Positions 1-10,022 of a stretch of 45,387 nucleotides of DNA are shown here, in pieces. The notes under the pieces are model-generated. The model had not been told where the DNA came from. It did not search any database and worked only from the letters and a program-made list of their open reading frames with translations. A program made the position numbers and the translations under genes. The number at the start of each line of letters is the position of its first letter. Positions within the stretch are counted from its first letter, which is position 1. Source of the DNA: Chloroflexota bacterium (lineage in GTDB: Bacteria > Chloroflexota > UBA6077 > JACCZL01); the NCBI GenBank assembly GCA_020850535.1, contig JADZEM010000142.1:1-45387 (forward strand), given 5' to 3'.

Positions 1-634
1 TAACTCGGAAGCTGGCTCACCAGGAGAACCGAGACCTCCGCACCATCGTCGAAGGCCGCTCATTTGGCGCAGTGCGTGGGCGAGCGCGACGCTGCTCCCT
101 ATCTGGTAGGAGTTATGACCGGGCCTCAATTAATCGCATCAGATACTTCACAGCGGCTGTTCAGCCACGCCCAAACAAGCCAAACCAGGGCCTGCATCAG
201 CAGATGTACCTCCGGGCGCTACGGACAATCCCATGCCTGACCATCCACGAGGGAACGTTTCGAACCGATCCTGTCTGGATGCCCCTCGTCAATCCTGCCC
301 CCGGCGGCCCAGTCACCGTGCAAGTGCTCAAGACTGAGGAGAAAGGGTCTGATGTCAATATAGCAACGTTTCTTGTCAGCGATGCATATGAGCGGGACTT
401 TGATGTGGCCCTCCTCATCTCTAACGATTCTGACCTCTGCGTACCCATTTCTCTCGTCCGCAACCGCCTCGGATTGAAGGTACTGGTCTACAATCCGCAC
501 AAACGGCATAGCGCGCAGCTTCGCCAAGTGGCCCAGACATGCGCAACCTCCGCGTGGGGCCACTCCTGGGAAGTCAATTCGCCGCTACGTTGACGGACGC
601 ACAACGCGCCTTTACGAAGCCCGCCAGCTGGTGA
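1..634 (+). pseudogene. NYN-domain (PIN-like) nuclease, frameshifted and 5'-degraded
   Basis: NYN proteins are small PIN-like metal-dependent nucleases. The frame that is open from the window edge to 593 carries the middle of the domain: NRIRYFTAAVQPR, then KTEEKGSDVNIATF and LLISNDSDLCVPISLV with the conserved acidic residues. Two things are wrong. The N-terminal strand, normally like VYVDGFNLYYG with a catalytic Asp, appears only as the shrunken IVEGRSFGAVRGRA. The expected C-terminus is in another frame: from about 540, frame 2 reads MRNLRVGPLLGSQF and ends AFTKPASW with a stop at 632-634, the usual end of this family. A single lost base near 538-541 explains the shift. The original 5' boundary is outside the window or eroded. 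Inference: a decayed gene, not a working nuclease. Sequencing error is the alternative for the 3' shift. Confidence 0.72.
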
Positions 635-656
635 AAGCCCGGCGCGGTGGACTGAG

Positions 657-1961
657 TCAGGCGGTTGCCGCCTCCGTCGGCGTGCGCTCCGATTCGAGCG
701 GGCGCAGCGTGTGCAACGGCCCGATCTTCGCCAGCGACGGCCAGACGACCGCCACAACGGCCACGACCACGATGGTGCCGATGCCGCCGCCGAGCACCGC
801 CAGCACCGGCCCGAAGAACGACGCCATCGCGCCCGCGCGGAACGTCCCGAACTCGTTCGAGAAGCCGATGAACGTGTACTCGACGGCCAGGACACGCCCG
901 CGCAGATGGTCCGGCGTGATCATCTGCTGCAGCGTGCCACGGATGACCATGCTCACCGAGTCAAACGCGCCGGTCAGGAACAGGCAGACCAGCGACAGCA
1001 CGACGTTGGTGGACACGCCGAACAGCGCCGCCGACGCTCCAAACCCGACGACCATCCACAGCAGCACCACGCCCGGCCGGCGGAACGGCGGCAGGCGGGT
1101 CACCATCAGCGCGGCTGCCAGCGCCCCGAGCGCCGGCGCGGCCCGCAGCATGCCCAGTCCTTCAGGGCCGATCTGCAAGATGTCCTCGGCGTAGATCGGC
1201 AGCAGCGCCACTGCCCCGCCCAACATCACCCCGAACAGGTCCAGGGTGATGGCCGCCAGGAAGACCGGGTGGCGGCGGATGAACGCGAAGCCGGCGAAGA
1301 TGTCTGAGAGCGTCTGGCGCTGGCCGGTGCGCTCGGCGCGGACGGGCGGGAAGGTCGCCAGGAGGCTGACAAAGATCAGCTCCATGACCGCGGCAATCAG
1401 ATAGGTCCAGGTGGCCGCGCCCAACAGCCCGATCAGGATCCCGCCGAGGGCCGGCCCGCCAATCGAGGAGATCTGGCCGCTCGAGACCAGCCAGGCCTGG
1501 GCGTTCCCGAACACCCGACGCTCGATGATCTGCGGCAAAATCGACTCGACGGACGGCGAGGCGATGCAGCGCGCCGCCCCGATGATCACCAGCAGCCCGT
1601 AGACCAGCTCGACGGGCGCCTGCGTGTACGAGATCCAGGTCAGCCCGAGGGCGGAGATGGCCAGCGTGGCGTACGCGCCCATCGCGACGTTGCGGCGGAT
1701 GAAGCGGTCCGCGATGTTGCCGGCCGGGATCATCAGGAAGAGGACCGGCAGGATCTCGAAGAGGCCGACGAGGCCGAGCGCCCACGGATCGCCGGTCCGC
1801 TTCCAGAGTTCCCAGCCGATGGCCACGGTGATGATCTGCGCGCCCATCGAGGACGCCATCCTGCCGATGGCGAACTTGCGGACGTACGGGTTCCGGAGCG
1901 CCGCCAGCGCATCCGGATGCGACATTGAGTCGGTTTCAGACACCGGTCCACCGCCAGTCAT
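657..1961 (-). CDS. MFS transporter (EntS/MFS_3-like exporter)
   Basis: Major facilitator superfamily protein of about 434 residues with some twelve hydrophobic segments. The N-terminal half has FAIGRMASSMGAQIITVAIGW followed by the A-motif region GNIADRFIRRNVAMG. The second half has ITPDHLRGRVLAVEY, a loop typical of the EntS/enterobactin-exporter-like MFS_3 group. That group mostly exports small molecules, but the substrate cannot be read from sequence. It lies alone, convergent with the NYN remnant and tail-adjacent to nothing co-directed, so no operon suggests a substrate. The start is uncertain: ATG at 1961, GTG at 1943 (weak GGTGG upstream) and ATG at 1925 are all possible, and the transmembrane part starts after all of them. 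Confidence 0.88.
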   Translation of the reverse strand: MTGGGPVSETDSMSHPDALAALRNPYVRKFAIGRMASSMGAQIITVAIGWELWKRTGDPWALGLVGLFEILPVLFLMIPAGNIADRFIRRNVAMGAYATLAISALGLTWISYTQAPVELVYGLLVIIGAARCIASPSVESILPQIIERRVFGNAQAWLVSSGQISSIGGPALGGILIGLLGAATWTYLIAAVMELIFVSLLATFPPVRAERTGQRQTLSDIFAGFAFIRRHPVFLAAITLDLFGVMLGGAVALLPIYAEDILQIGPEGLGMLRAAPALGALAAALMVTRLPPFRRPGVVLLWMVVGFGASAALFGVSTNVVLSLVCLFLTGAFDSVSMVIRGTLQQMITPDHLRGRVLAVEYTFIGFSNEFGTFRAGAMASFFGPVLAVLGGGIGTIVVVAVVAVVWPSLAKIGPLHTLRPLESERTPTEAATA

Positions 1962-2066
1962 GCGGCGCGCGTTCGCTCACCCTCAGCCTCCCAGGAGTCC
2001 CACAGCGAGGTTGTACCGCGCAGCGTGGGAGGCGCGCGAGCAGGCGCGGCACAGCGCACACCATTC

Positions 2067-2260
2067 GTCATCCCGACCCCATTCGGCACGCTCAGGGCAA
2101 GCGACGCGAGGAACGAGCAGCAGCCCGTCATCCCGACCGTCGCGAGGAACGAGCGGAGTCGAGGGATCTTCCTTCCAAGCCACGAAGGGGAAGATCCCTC
2201 GACTGCGTTCGCAGGGCTTGCCCTGAGCGTGCCGAATGGGTCACGTCGCTCGGGATGACG
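2067..2260. repeat. Family B nested palindromic repeat, copy B1
   Basis: Non-coding nested palindrome between an MFS gene and the GH31 gene. Outer arms start GTCATCCCGA and end TCGGGATGAC; a second pair is CATTCGGCACGCTCAGGGCA against TGCCCTGAGCGTGCCGAATG. The inner pair is GAGGGATCTTCC against GGAAGATCCCTC. Related copies lie at 33697-33815 with a remnant at 34282-34331, and at 40733-40950. No open frame in it looks like protein. Confidence 0.8.
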
Positions 2261-2330
2261 GGCACGGCGCAGGCGTACTGCGCCTGGGGTGACGGAGCAC
2301 GTGGGTCCGTCATCCCAGGCCACCGGCCCC

Positions 2331-4739
2331 CTACTGCACGGTGATCTGCGCCGAGCCCACCGTCCGCTGGCTCGCCTTCAGCGGGTCACGCCCGACGACC
2401 TCGACGTGGTACGTCCGCGTCCGCGGCGCGCCCTCGTCCGGCTCGATGGTCATCGTGCCCTCGTCGTAGACGAACTGCGTCGTACCGCCATCCTCGTGGA
2501 GGTGGCCGGTGCCGCGCGGCGGGCTTGGGAGCGTCAGCGGGTAGACCCGCAGCGTGACCTCGTCCGGGCCGCCATGCTCGGCAGCGTGCTGGCCCACATA
2601 CTGCTCGACGGGGCCGAGCGGCAGGATCGTGCCGGCCCGCACGAAGATCGGCAGCCACTCCAACTGAACCGGCAGCGGCAGCCAGCGCCCGCCCTCGTAG
2701 GCTGTCTCGGTCCAGAAGTTGTACCAGGTGCCCTTCGGCAGGTAGACGTTCTTGCTCATCGCGCCCTGCTCCAGGACCGGGCAGACCAGGATGCTCGGGC
2801 CAAGCAGGTACTGACCGTCGGCGTGGCGCAGCGCTGGGTCATCCTGGTGTTCGAGGATCATCGGGCGCATGACCGGCAGGCCGGTCTGATGCGCTTCGAC
2901 GGCCAGGCTGTACAGGTACGGGATCAGCCGGTAGCGTAGCTCGTCGAACTCGCGGAAGACGGCGAGGGCCTGCTCGCCGATGGCCCACGGCTCGCGGCGG
3001 GTGGTGCCGTGCGCCCGGCTGTGCGAGCTGAGCAGCCCCCACTGCGCCCAGCGGATGTACAACTCGGGGGTCGTCGGCCCCATGAACCCGCCGATGTCGT
3101 GGCTCCAGAACGGCACCCCGGACATCGCCATCGCCAGGCCAGACCAGAGGGTGCAGGCCATTGACGGGAAGTTGGGGTTCATGTCGCCGCTCCACGGCAC
3201 CGGGTACCGCTGGATGCCGGCCCAGCCAGCGCGGCCCCAGCAGACGAGGTCGTCGGCCCGACCGCTCCGCTCGAACGCCTCGTAGAAGGCCTCGTGGTAG
3301 AGCAGGGGATACTGGTTGTGCATCTCCCAGCCGCGCATGCCGTTGGCGAAGACGCCGTCCTCGGGGATGGCCTCGCCGAAATCGGTCTTGAACGCGCTGA
3401 CGCCCTGCTCGATCAGCCCCAGGAGCTTGCCGATATACCACTCGCGGCCCCGCTCGCTGGAGAAGTCGATGATGCCGCAGACGTTGGCCGGGTTGGAGGG
3501 GATCGTCGGCGAGTACAGGTAGACGGAGCCGTCCTCGCGCTTGACGAAGGCGTCGTGGGCCTCGGCCTCGGCGAAGACCTCGCTCTGCTGGGGAATCCAG
3601 GGGTGCAGCCAGAGGCTGATGCGGATGCCGGCCTCACGGAGGCGCGCCAGGTTGACGGCCGGGTCCGGGAACCGCTCCTCGTCCCAGACGAGATCGGCGT
3701 ACATGCGATCCCGCATCCAGTACGGATCGAGGTGGACGACATCCATCGGCACGCTCAGCTCGCGCGCCGTGTTGACGACCTCCCAGACCTCTTCCCAGCT
3801 CCGGTAGCCCCACTTCGACTGCCAGAACCCGAACGACCAGCGCGGCGGCACCGGCGCGCGCCCGGTCAGGCCGGTGTAGCGTGCCAGGATGTCCTTGAAC
3901 ATCGGGCCGTAGATCAGGAAGAGGTCGAGGCGGTCATCCTTGGTGGCGATCTGCGTCGAGACGGAGCTGGTCGTGCCGCTGCCGAAATCCCAGCGGGCTT
4001 CAAAGGTGGTGTTGAGCAGCACCCCGTAGCCGCGCGTCGAGACGAAGAATGGGATGTTCTTGTAGGCCCGCTCGTTGGTCGCGCCCCAGGTGTTGAAGTT
4101 CCAGGACTCGACCTTCTGGCCGCGCCGGGCCGGCGGCATGAACTTCTCGCCCATGCCGTAGATCTCTTCTTCGGCGGCCAGGGCCAGCGCGTCGAACGTC
4201 TCGGCGATCTTGCCGTCCGCGCCGCGCCGGAACCCGAGCCAGGAGGCGCGCCGCCAGCCGCGCAGGTTGGTGTCGGCGCGGTGCTCGCGCAGGATCGGGA
4301 AGTCGTGCCGGTTCTTGAGCACCATCTCAAACGGCTTCTTGGTGATCTCGCACTTGAGCTCGCCGATCCAGATGCGGATGAGGTGCTCGTCCTCCTCGAT
4401 CCACGGGACAATCGGCTCGGTCTCGGCGGGCAAGGCGTCGGTCAGGGCGTGGAGCGGACGCGGCGGGTTGGAGACCAGCAGCGGGGTCTGGCGCGGCTCG
4501 CGGGGCACGCCCGGCGGGTAGAAAGTGTACCGCAGCACATGCTCGTCGACGGGCGTCAGGACGACGGTCGCCCACTCACCGCCGCTGGTCCAGCATTCGA
4601 GCAGGATGCGGTTCTCTTCGACGCGGTGGCTGAGGACTTCGTCGACGGTCTGGACGCCGTCGTCAGCGGGCCAGGGGGCGAGCAGCCCGCCGAGCTGCAT
4701 GTTCGGGTTACCGGAGAGATCCTCCTGGTGGATGGACAC
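2331..4739 (-). CDS. yicI: GH31 alpha-xylosidase / alpha-glucosidase (YicI-like)
   Basis: Glycoside hydrolase family 31, about 802 residues, close in layout to E. coli YicI (772 residues), which releases alpha-xylose from isoprimeverose-type oligosaccharides. Visible are the N-terminal beta domain, the barrel start GFWQSKWGYRSWEE, the nucleophile in FKTDFGE (Asp near 453) and the acid/base in PWSGDM (Asp near 519). VPFWSHDIGGF and RWAQWGLLSSHSRAHG match YicI closely. No signal peptide, so cytoplasmic. The GTG at 4739 is preferred because GGGAG lies 8 bases upstream; the ATG at 4700 has AGGAGG some 20 bases away, too far. Near the C-terminus the string LTLPSPPRGTG looks like a translated dispersed repeat. 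No sugar transporter is adjacent. Xylosidase rather than glucosidase is inferred from similarity only. Confidence 0.9.
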   Translation of the reverse strand: MSIHQEDLSGNPNMQLGGLLAPWPADDGVQTVDEVLSHRVEENRILLECWTSGGEWATVVLTPVDEHVLRYTFYPPGVPREPRQTPLLVSNPPRPLHALTDALPAETEPIVPWIEEDEHLIRIWIGELKCEITKKPFEMVLKNRHDFPILREHRADTNLRGWRRASWLGFRRGADGKIAETFDALALAAEEEIYGMGEKFMPPARRGQKVESWNFNTWGATNERAYKNIPFFVSTRGYGVLLNTTFEARWDFGSGTTSSVSTQIATKDDRLDLFLIYGPMFKDILARYTGLTGRAPVPPRWSFGFWQSKWGYRSWEEVWEVVNTARELSVPMDVVHLDPYWMRDRMYADLVWDEERFPDPAVNLARLREAGIRISLWLHPWIPQQSEVFAEAEAHDAFVKREDGSVYLYSPTIPSNPANVCGIIDFSSERGREWYIGKLLGLIEQGVSAFKTDFGEAIPEDGVFANGMRGWEMHNQYPLLYHEAFYEAFERSGRADDLVCWGRAGWAGIQRYPVPWSGDMNPNFPSMACTLWSGLAMAMSGVPFWSHDIGGFMGPTTPELYIRWAQWGLLSSHSRAHGTTRREPWAIGEQALAVFREFDELRYRLIPYLYSLAVEAHQTGLPVMRPMILEHQDDPALRHADGQYLLGPSILVCPVLEQGAMSKNVYLPKGTWYNFWTETAYEGGRWLPLPVQLEWLPIFVRAGTILPLGPVEQYVGQHAAEHGGPDEVTLRVYPLTLPSPPRGTGHLHEDGGTTQFVYDEGTMTIEPDEGAPRTRTYHVEVVGRDPLKASQRTVGSAQITVQ

Positions 4740-4956
4740 GAGTGACACTCCCGACAGAGATCGACGGTGATCGTGATAGGGACGGCGACCGTCAGGGGCA
4801 ACGGATGCGGAGGGATGGTTGCAGATGATGGTGCAGGTTTCGAGGCGCTGCGTCCAACCGGCCCGCATCATCGGCATCTACGCTTCACAGTATCTGCTCG
4901 GATCGATGGTCGCGAACTGGCGTCGTCGACGCTCTTCACCCCTCTGGACGAGCGTA

Positions 4957-5622
4957 TCAGCGGGTACGGATCGCCGATGGCGATGAGAACGACGGGGGTT
5001 GTGAGCCGACGATCCGCAGAAACGCCCGGGCGGCGTGTCCGGCCCGGGCATCGATCCACGCGGCGTCGGGCGTTGGCAGGACGCCGAGCAACCGGCGCAC
5101 CTGACGGTCACTGATGGCCAGCCCGATCAGCATGTCGACCGCCGTTTCGGCGTCCTCGAAATCGAGCCGGCCCAGAGCACGCTGCTGCTCCAGGTAGGAT
5201 GCGAGCTTCGGGCCGATGCGGTCCCGCCCCTGAGCGACGAGGATCTGCCCGAACGTCGGGTCCGTGGCCGCCTCGGAGATGGCCGCCCGGTTGACCACCA
5301 CCGCCCGCTCGCTCAGCAGGAGGCCGAGCAGCTCAACCACGAAGGCACGCAGCGTGGCCGTCAGATCGTCTGACGCTCCTGCCAGGGGTGGCGCGAAGAT
5401 GGAGTCGAGACGTTCGGCGTTCCAGGCGATGAGCGCCTCAAAGAGCCCACGCTTGTCGCCAAACCACGCGTAGAGCGTCTCCTTCGAGGCCCGCGCACGA
5501 ACAGCGATCTCGCGCATGCTGGCGCCGTGGTAGCCGCGCTCAGCGATGACCTCGAGGGCAACGGCGAGGATCTCAGCCCGGCGCTGCGGATTGCGGTGCC
5601 GGTCGGACGAATCGTGCTGCAT
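4957..5622 (-). CDS. TetR/AcrR-family transcriptional repressor
   Basis: A 221-residue TetR-type regulator. The N-terminal helix-turn-helix reads AEILAVALEVIAERGYHGAS then MREIAVRARASKETLYAWFGDK, the standard TetR_N pattern. The rest is a helical ligand/dimer domain resembling the TetR_C group whose members carry AEAVVN or RAAISEA strings before a long helix. It is transcribed away from the small membrane protein at 5732, with a GTACCGTAC palindrome between them, so it most likely represses that gene and itself. The inducer is unknown. Confidence 0.93.
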   Translation of the reverse strand: MQHDSSDRHRNPQRRAEILAVALEVIAERGYHGASMREIAVRARASKETLYAWFGDKRGLFEALIAWNAERLDSIFAPPLAGASDDLTATLRAFVVELLGLLLSERAVVVNRAAISEAATDPTFGQILVAQGRDRIGPKLASYLEQQRALGRLDFEDAETAVDMLIGLAISDRQVRRLLGVLPTPDAAWIDARAGHAARAFLRIVGSQPPSFSSPSAIRTR

Positions 5623-5653
5623 GTGAGCGCCTCCAGGAAGAGCGTACCACCCC

Positions 5654-5711
5654 TTGCACCCAAAGCGTACCCAGTGGTACGGTTAGTGTACCGTACAGTA
5701 CGGTACGGCAA
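5654..5711. promoter_or_regulatory. Divergent promoter with TetR-type operator
   Basis: A perfect 19-bp palindrome, GTACCGTACAGTACGGTAC, sits at 5688-5706. A further half-site GGTAC at 5677-5681 pairs with GTACC at 5688, giving overlapping inverted repeats. Toward the membrane protein, TTGCAC (5654-5659) and TACGGT (5678-5683) have an 18-bp gap. Toward tetR, TTGCCG and TACACT (reverse strand, 5706-5711 and 5685-5690) have a 15-bp gap. The palindrome overlaps both candidate promoters, as expected for a repressor site. Boxes are weak matches; the palindrome itself is certain. Confidence 0.7.
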
Positions 5712-5731
5712 AACATGTGGAGGTGCTCATC

Positions 5732-6199
5732 GTGTCTGCTCAGTCTGTCGCTCAGCCAGCTACTGATCGGAGCGCTGCACTCGGGGCGCTTGCTGGCCTC
5801 GCGGTCCTCAAGCTCGTGATGCTGGCCGCCCTGTTCACCCAGACGCCGCCGTACCCGCCACCGTTTTTCGCCCCGCTCTTCGCGGCCTCGCTCGCCCTCA
5901 GCGCGCTCTGCGCCGCCCAGATCTGCGCGCGCTCACCCTGGCTCCTCGTAACCGCGATACCCATCATGCTGGAGTCGCTGCTGTCGTACGGGCCGCACAA
6001 GCTGTACCCTGGCGAGTCGCCGCTGTTCTTCGCGCAGACGCCCGCCGTGTACCCGGTGATCCTGGTCGGGACGGCGCTGATCCTGGTACTCGGCAGCTCA
6101 AGCTGGCGGCTGCACCGTGCGACTCGGTCGCAGGCGGTGCATCGCCGCACGGACGCGACGACGATGACGGTCCCGACATCTTCGCTGGCCGCATGGTGA
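5732..6199 (+). CDS. Small integral membrane protein, TetR-controlled
   Basis: About 155 residues with four likely membrane spans: ALGALAGLAVLKLVMLAALF, FFAPLFAASLALSALCAAQI, WLLVTAIPIMLESLLSYG and YPVILVGTALILVLGSS. The tail after these is basic and cytoplasmic-looking. I do not recognise the family. Start choice: GTG at 5732 has GGAGG eight bases upstream; the in-frame GTG at 5717 has none. Position directly behind the TetR operator suggests an inducible function such as solvent or drug response, but that is inference from context only. Confidence 0.72.
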   Translation: MSAQSVAQPATDRSAALGALAGLAVLKLVMLAALFTQTPPYPPPFFAPLFAASLALSALCAAQICARSPWLLVTAIPIMLESLLSYGPHKLYPGESPLFFAQTPAVYPVILVGTALILVLGSSSWRLHRATRSQAVHRRTDATTMTVPTSSLAAW

Positions 6200-6339
6200 T
6201 CCCGACGCGAGCATGAGTAGCCTGGCTCGCTCCTCCGGACGCCCCAGGAAGACCGCGCCCCGTCGTCAGGCTCCGGGCGGCGCGCCTCTCAGGGCGAGAA
6301 GCGCCGCCACGCGCTGGCCGACCCGCCGGCAGGCACCAT

Positions 6340-6666
6340 TCAATCATCTGGAATCGGAACCTCGATCACGCTGCCGGGCGTCGCCGACGCCACAGCCGCC
6401 GCAATCTCCGCGAGCCGGTTCCTGATGAGCCTCCAGCGCCCCTTGCCGAGGACGATGATCGCAATCCTTCGGTGCAAGAGGTTCTGCTGGTAGCGCATGT
6501 TGCGATCAGTCGTGACGAGAACGTCGAACCCGGCGGCTTCCGCCGCGCCCAGCAGTTCCCCATTGCGAAGCGTGTCCCAGCGATGCCAGCGGCACTCCTC
6601 GACGATATGGCCTGGCAGCCCGTTCGCAACGCCCCTCGGCGTCCCATTGTCGAAGAGGACGCGCAT
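6340..6666 (-). CDS. DUF5615-type PIN-like toxin
   Basis: A 108-residue protein of the DUF5615/Mut7-C-like PIN superfamily. It opens MRVLFDNGTPRGVANGLPGH and contains DVLVTTDRNMRYQQNLLHRR, with acidic residues at positions typical for a PIN metal centre (Asp6 and the TTDRN Asp). IAIIVLGKGRW forms the next strand. Such proteins are usually the toxin-like half of DUF433-DUF5615 pairs, and are presumed RNases. Its ATG overlaps the stop of the upstream DUF433 gene in an ATGA, so translation is coupled. RNase activity is inferred from fold, not shown. Confidence 0.85.
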   Translation of the reverse strand: MRVLFDNGTPRGVANGLPGHIVEECRWHRWDTLRNGELLGAAEAAGFDVLVTTDRNMRYQQNLLHRRIAIIVLGKGRWRLIRNRLAEIAAAVASATPGSVIEVPIPDD

Positions 6667-6899
6667 CAGCGTCCGGGCACGGGTGCGTCGAGACTCCGAG
6701 CAGCGAACTCAAGCACAGCCTTGATCTGCTCCCGCGTGACGGGGAACTGCTCGATCACCTCGTCAACCGTCATGCCATCTTCGAGGTTCTCAAAGACGAG
6801 CGCGACCGGTGTACGTGTGCCCGTGAACACCCAGGCGCCGCTCACCTTGCCGGGGATGCTTTCGACCGCCGAGCATTGGGACCAATCCAGCGAGGCCAT
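6666..6899 (-). CDS. DUF433 antitoxin-like protein
   Basis: A 77-residue DUF433 protein: SAVESIPGKVSGAWVFTGTR, then TPVALVFENLEDGMTVDEVI and EQFPVTREQIKAVLEFAARS. The second half is a winged helix-turn-helix. DUF433 proteins are small DNA-binding proteins found upstream of DUF5615 PIN-like genes and are thought to act as the antitoxin and autoregulator. AGGAGA lies a few bases before the ATG (reverse strand, about 6905-6912). Overlaps its partner by the ATGA at 6663-6668. It differs clearly in sequence from the second DUF433 at 12697. Confidence 0.87.
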   Translation of the reverse strand: MASLDWSQCSAVESIPGKVSGAWVFTGTRTPVALVFENLEDGMTVDEVIEQFPVTREQIKAVLEFAARSLDAPVPGR

Positions 6900-7034
6900 A
6901 GGCGGAGAGATCTCCTTTCACCTCTGAGCGTACCACGTCCTCCCGGATGCCCCAGGCGGTCGTCCTGCTGAGCATGTGCATGGAAGACCCTCCGTCATTG
7001 AATCTGCCGCGCGGAACACATCGTTCTCATCGTT

Positions 7035-7094
7035 GGGTTCTGGGTGCTGGGTTCCCGGTGCTGGGTGGCTGGCTCCCAGAACCGGGAACCCAGC
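7035..7094 (-). terminator. Long hairpin built from G-rich heptads, downstream of the LCP gene
   Basis: A 20-bp stem with one mismatch (7046-7065 with 7075-7094) and a 9-base loop lies 15 bases past the stop of the LCP gene, placed like a transcription terminator. There is no T-run. The left arm is made of heptads GGGTTCT, GGGTGCT, GGGTTCC, CGGTGCT, so it is also one of the G-rich heptamer tracts of this window. Confidence 0.5.
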
Positions 7095-7108
7095 ACCCAG
7101 CATCCCTC

Positions 7109-8830
<1,722 letters not shown>

Positions 8831-9085
8831 GCTGCGCCCATCCAGCCCCTGCCTCCGACGAGACACGGCAGGCTCGACACGGCTGGGGGACCGGCGGCTG
8901 CGCGCTCACCATCACCATACCGGCCCGGCCGCCTAACTGTGCCCACTTTCGCCGGTTCGGCCGGATCGTCCGAGAGTGACCTACAACTCTCTCCGTCATG
9001 CGACCGAGTGATGGCCCGAACGGGTCGGTCAAATGACCGATCTGGGCGGTGCTCTCAAAATGCCCGGGCGAGTTTCCTTAGTGAA

Positions 9086-9670
9086 ATGTCCATGCACCGT
9101 CTCTCTCATGCGCTGCGCCCCCTGCTCGTCATCGTCATCGCTGCATGCTCGCTGCTGGGGCTGCCGGCCGGCAGCCCAGATGTCGCGCAGGCCGCGCCCG
9201 CCGAGGCACGCGGCAAAGAGAAAGAGTCGGCCGCTCGCCCGAGCGGCGACTACCTGGAACAGCTGCTCGGCGAGATCAACCGGCACCGCGCTCACGCCGG
9301 CACTCGCCCACTCGCGATTGCCCCCACCAGAGCCAATCGCGCCGTCGACCAGTACCTTGCCGATTTGACCCCGGTCATGCTGGCGTACGGCGCCTGCTTC
9401 CACGGCGACTACAACCCGGTGCCGCCCGGCTGGGACTACGTGACCGCGGCCGGCCTGGGCGGCGACGCCCTGGGCGAGGTGCTGGCCTGCCCCGACGACA
9501 GCGGCTACTGGACGCCTGCCCGCATCGCACAGAGCTGGTGGGAGTCCCCGATTCACCAGCAGGCCATCTACGACGATCCCGACGCCAACGTCGTGGCCTG
9601 CGGGGCGTTCGGGCCGCGGCGCGGCGGGCAGGCGTACGTCACCATCGCCTGCGTGACGTTCCGCATCTGA
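9086..9670 (+). CDS. Secreted CAP-superfamily (SCP/PR1-like) protein
   Basis: About 194 residues. A Sec signal peptide (RPLLVIVIAACSLLGLPAG, cleavage probably after VAQAA) precedes a CAP-like domain starting YLEQLLGEINRHRAHAGTR, the classic opening with a short LxxINxxR helix. The end has SWWESPIHQQAIYDDPDANV then ACGAFG and YVTIACVTF, matching the CAP signature. The usual His of the second motif (AxxHSxxM) and the GEN element are replaced here (NRAVDQYLADL; GEVLACPDD), so it is divergent. Function of bacterial CAP proteins is mostly unknown. ATG at 9086 or 9092 both fit; no strong ribosome site. Confidence 0.82.
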   Translation: MSMHRLSHALRPLLVIVIAACSLLGLPAGSPDVAQAAPAEARGKEKESAARPSGDYLEQLLGEINRHRAHAGTRPLAIAPTRANRAVDQYLADLTPVMLAYGACFHGDYNPVPPGWDYVTAAGLGGDALGEVLACPDDSGYWTPARIAQSWWESPIHQQAIYDDPDANVVACGAFGPRRGGQAYVTIACVTFRI

Positions 9671-10022
9671 GGCCGCCCGCGCCCTCCGCATGCCGCCCAG
9701 ACGCCCCCTGAGACCTGCCCACGCAGCGTGCTCGGCGGGGCGTTCCAGCGATCCACCCGCCTCACGCTTCGATGCGGGCGGTTCCAGCAGCATCACGGCA
9801 TCGTGGCGCAACGGGCGGGCTGCCGCATCGTTATGGAAACGGTGTCGTTCATGACGGCCTGCGCCCGTGGGCAACATCACGACGGTCTGTTCCCTGCCGC
9901 CATGCCAGGAGCCTTGTGTCCGGAAGATTCGCGCAACTGGTTTCAGGTAGACGGGGCACGGTATGACAATGCGTCACCGGCCGGCGTTCTCTCTGTGAGA
10001 GGGTGGCAGACCAGGGCTCTTG
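9671..10022. other. Intergenic, no gene seen
   Basis: About 350 bases between two co-directed secreted-protein genes. Short frames here lack protein-like composition. I see no strong hairpin, no repeat of the families found elsewhere and no tRNA. A promoter for the DUF5010 gene is presumably near its 3' end, where composition is a little less GC-rich (9935-9975), but no boxes stand out. Confidence 0.5.
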
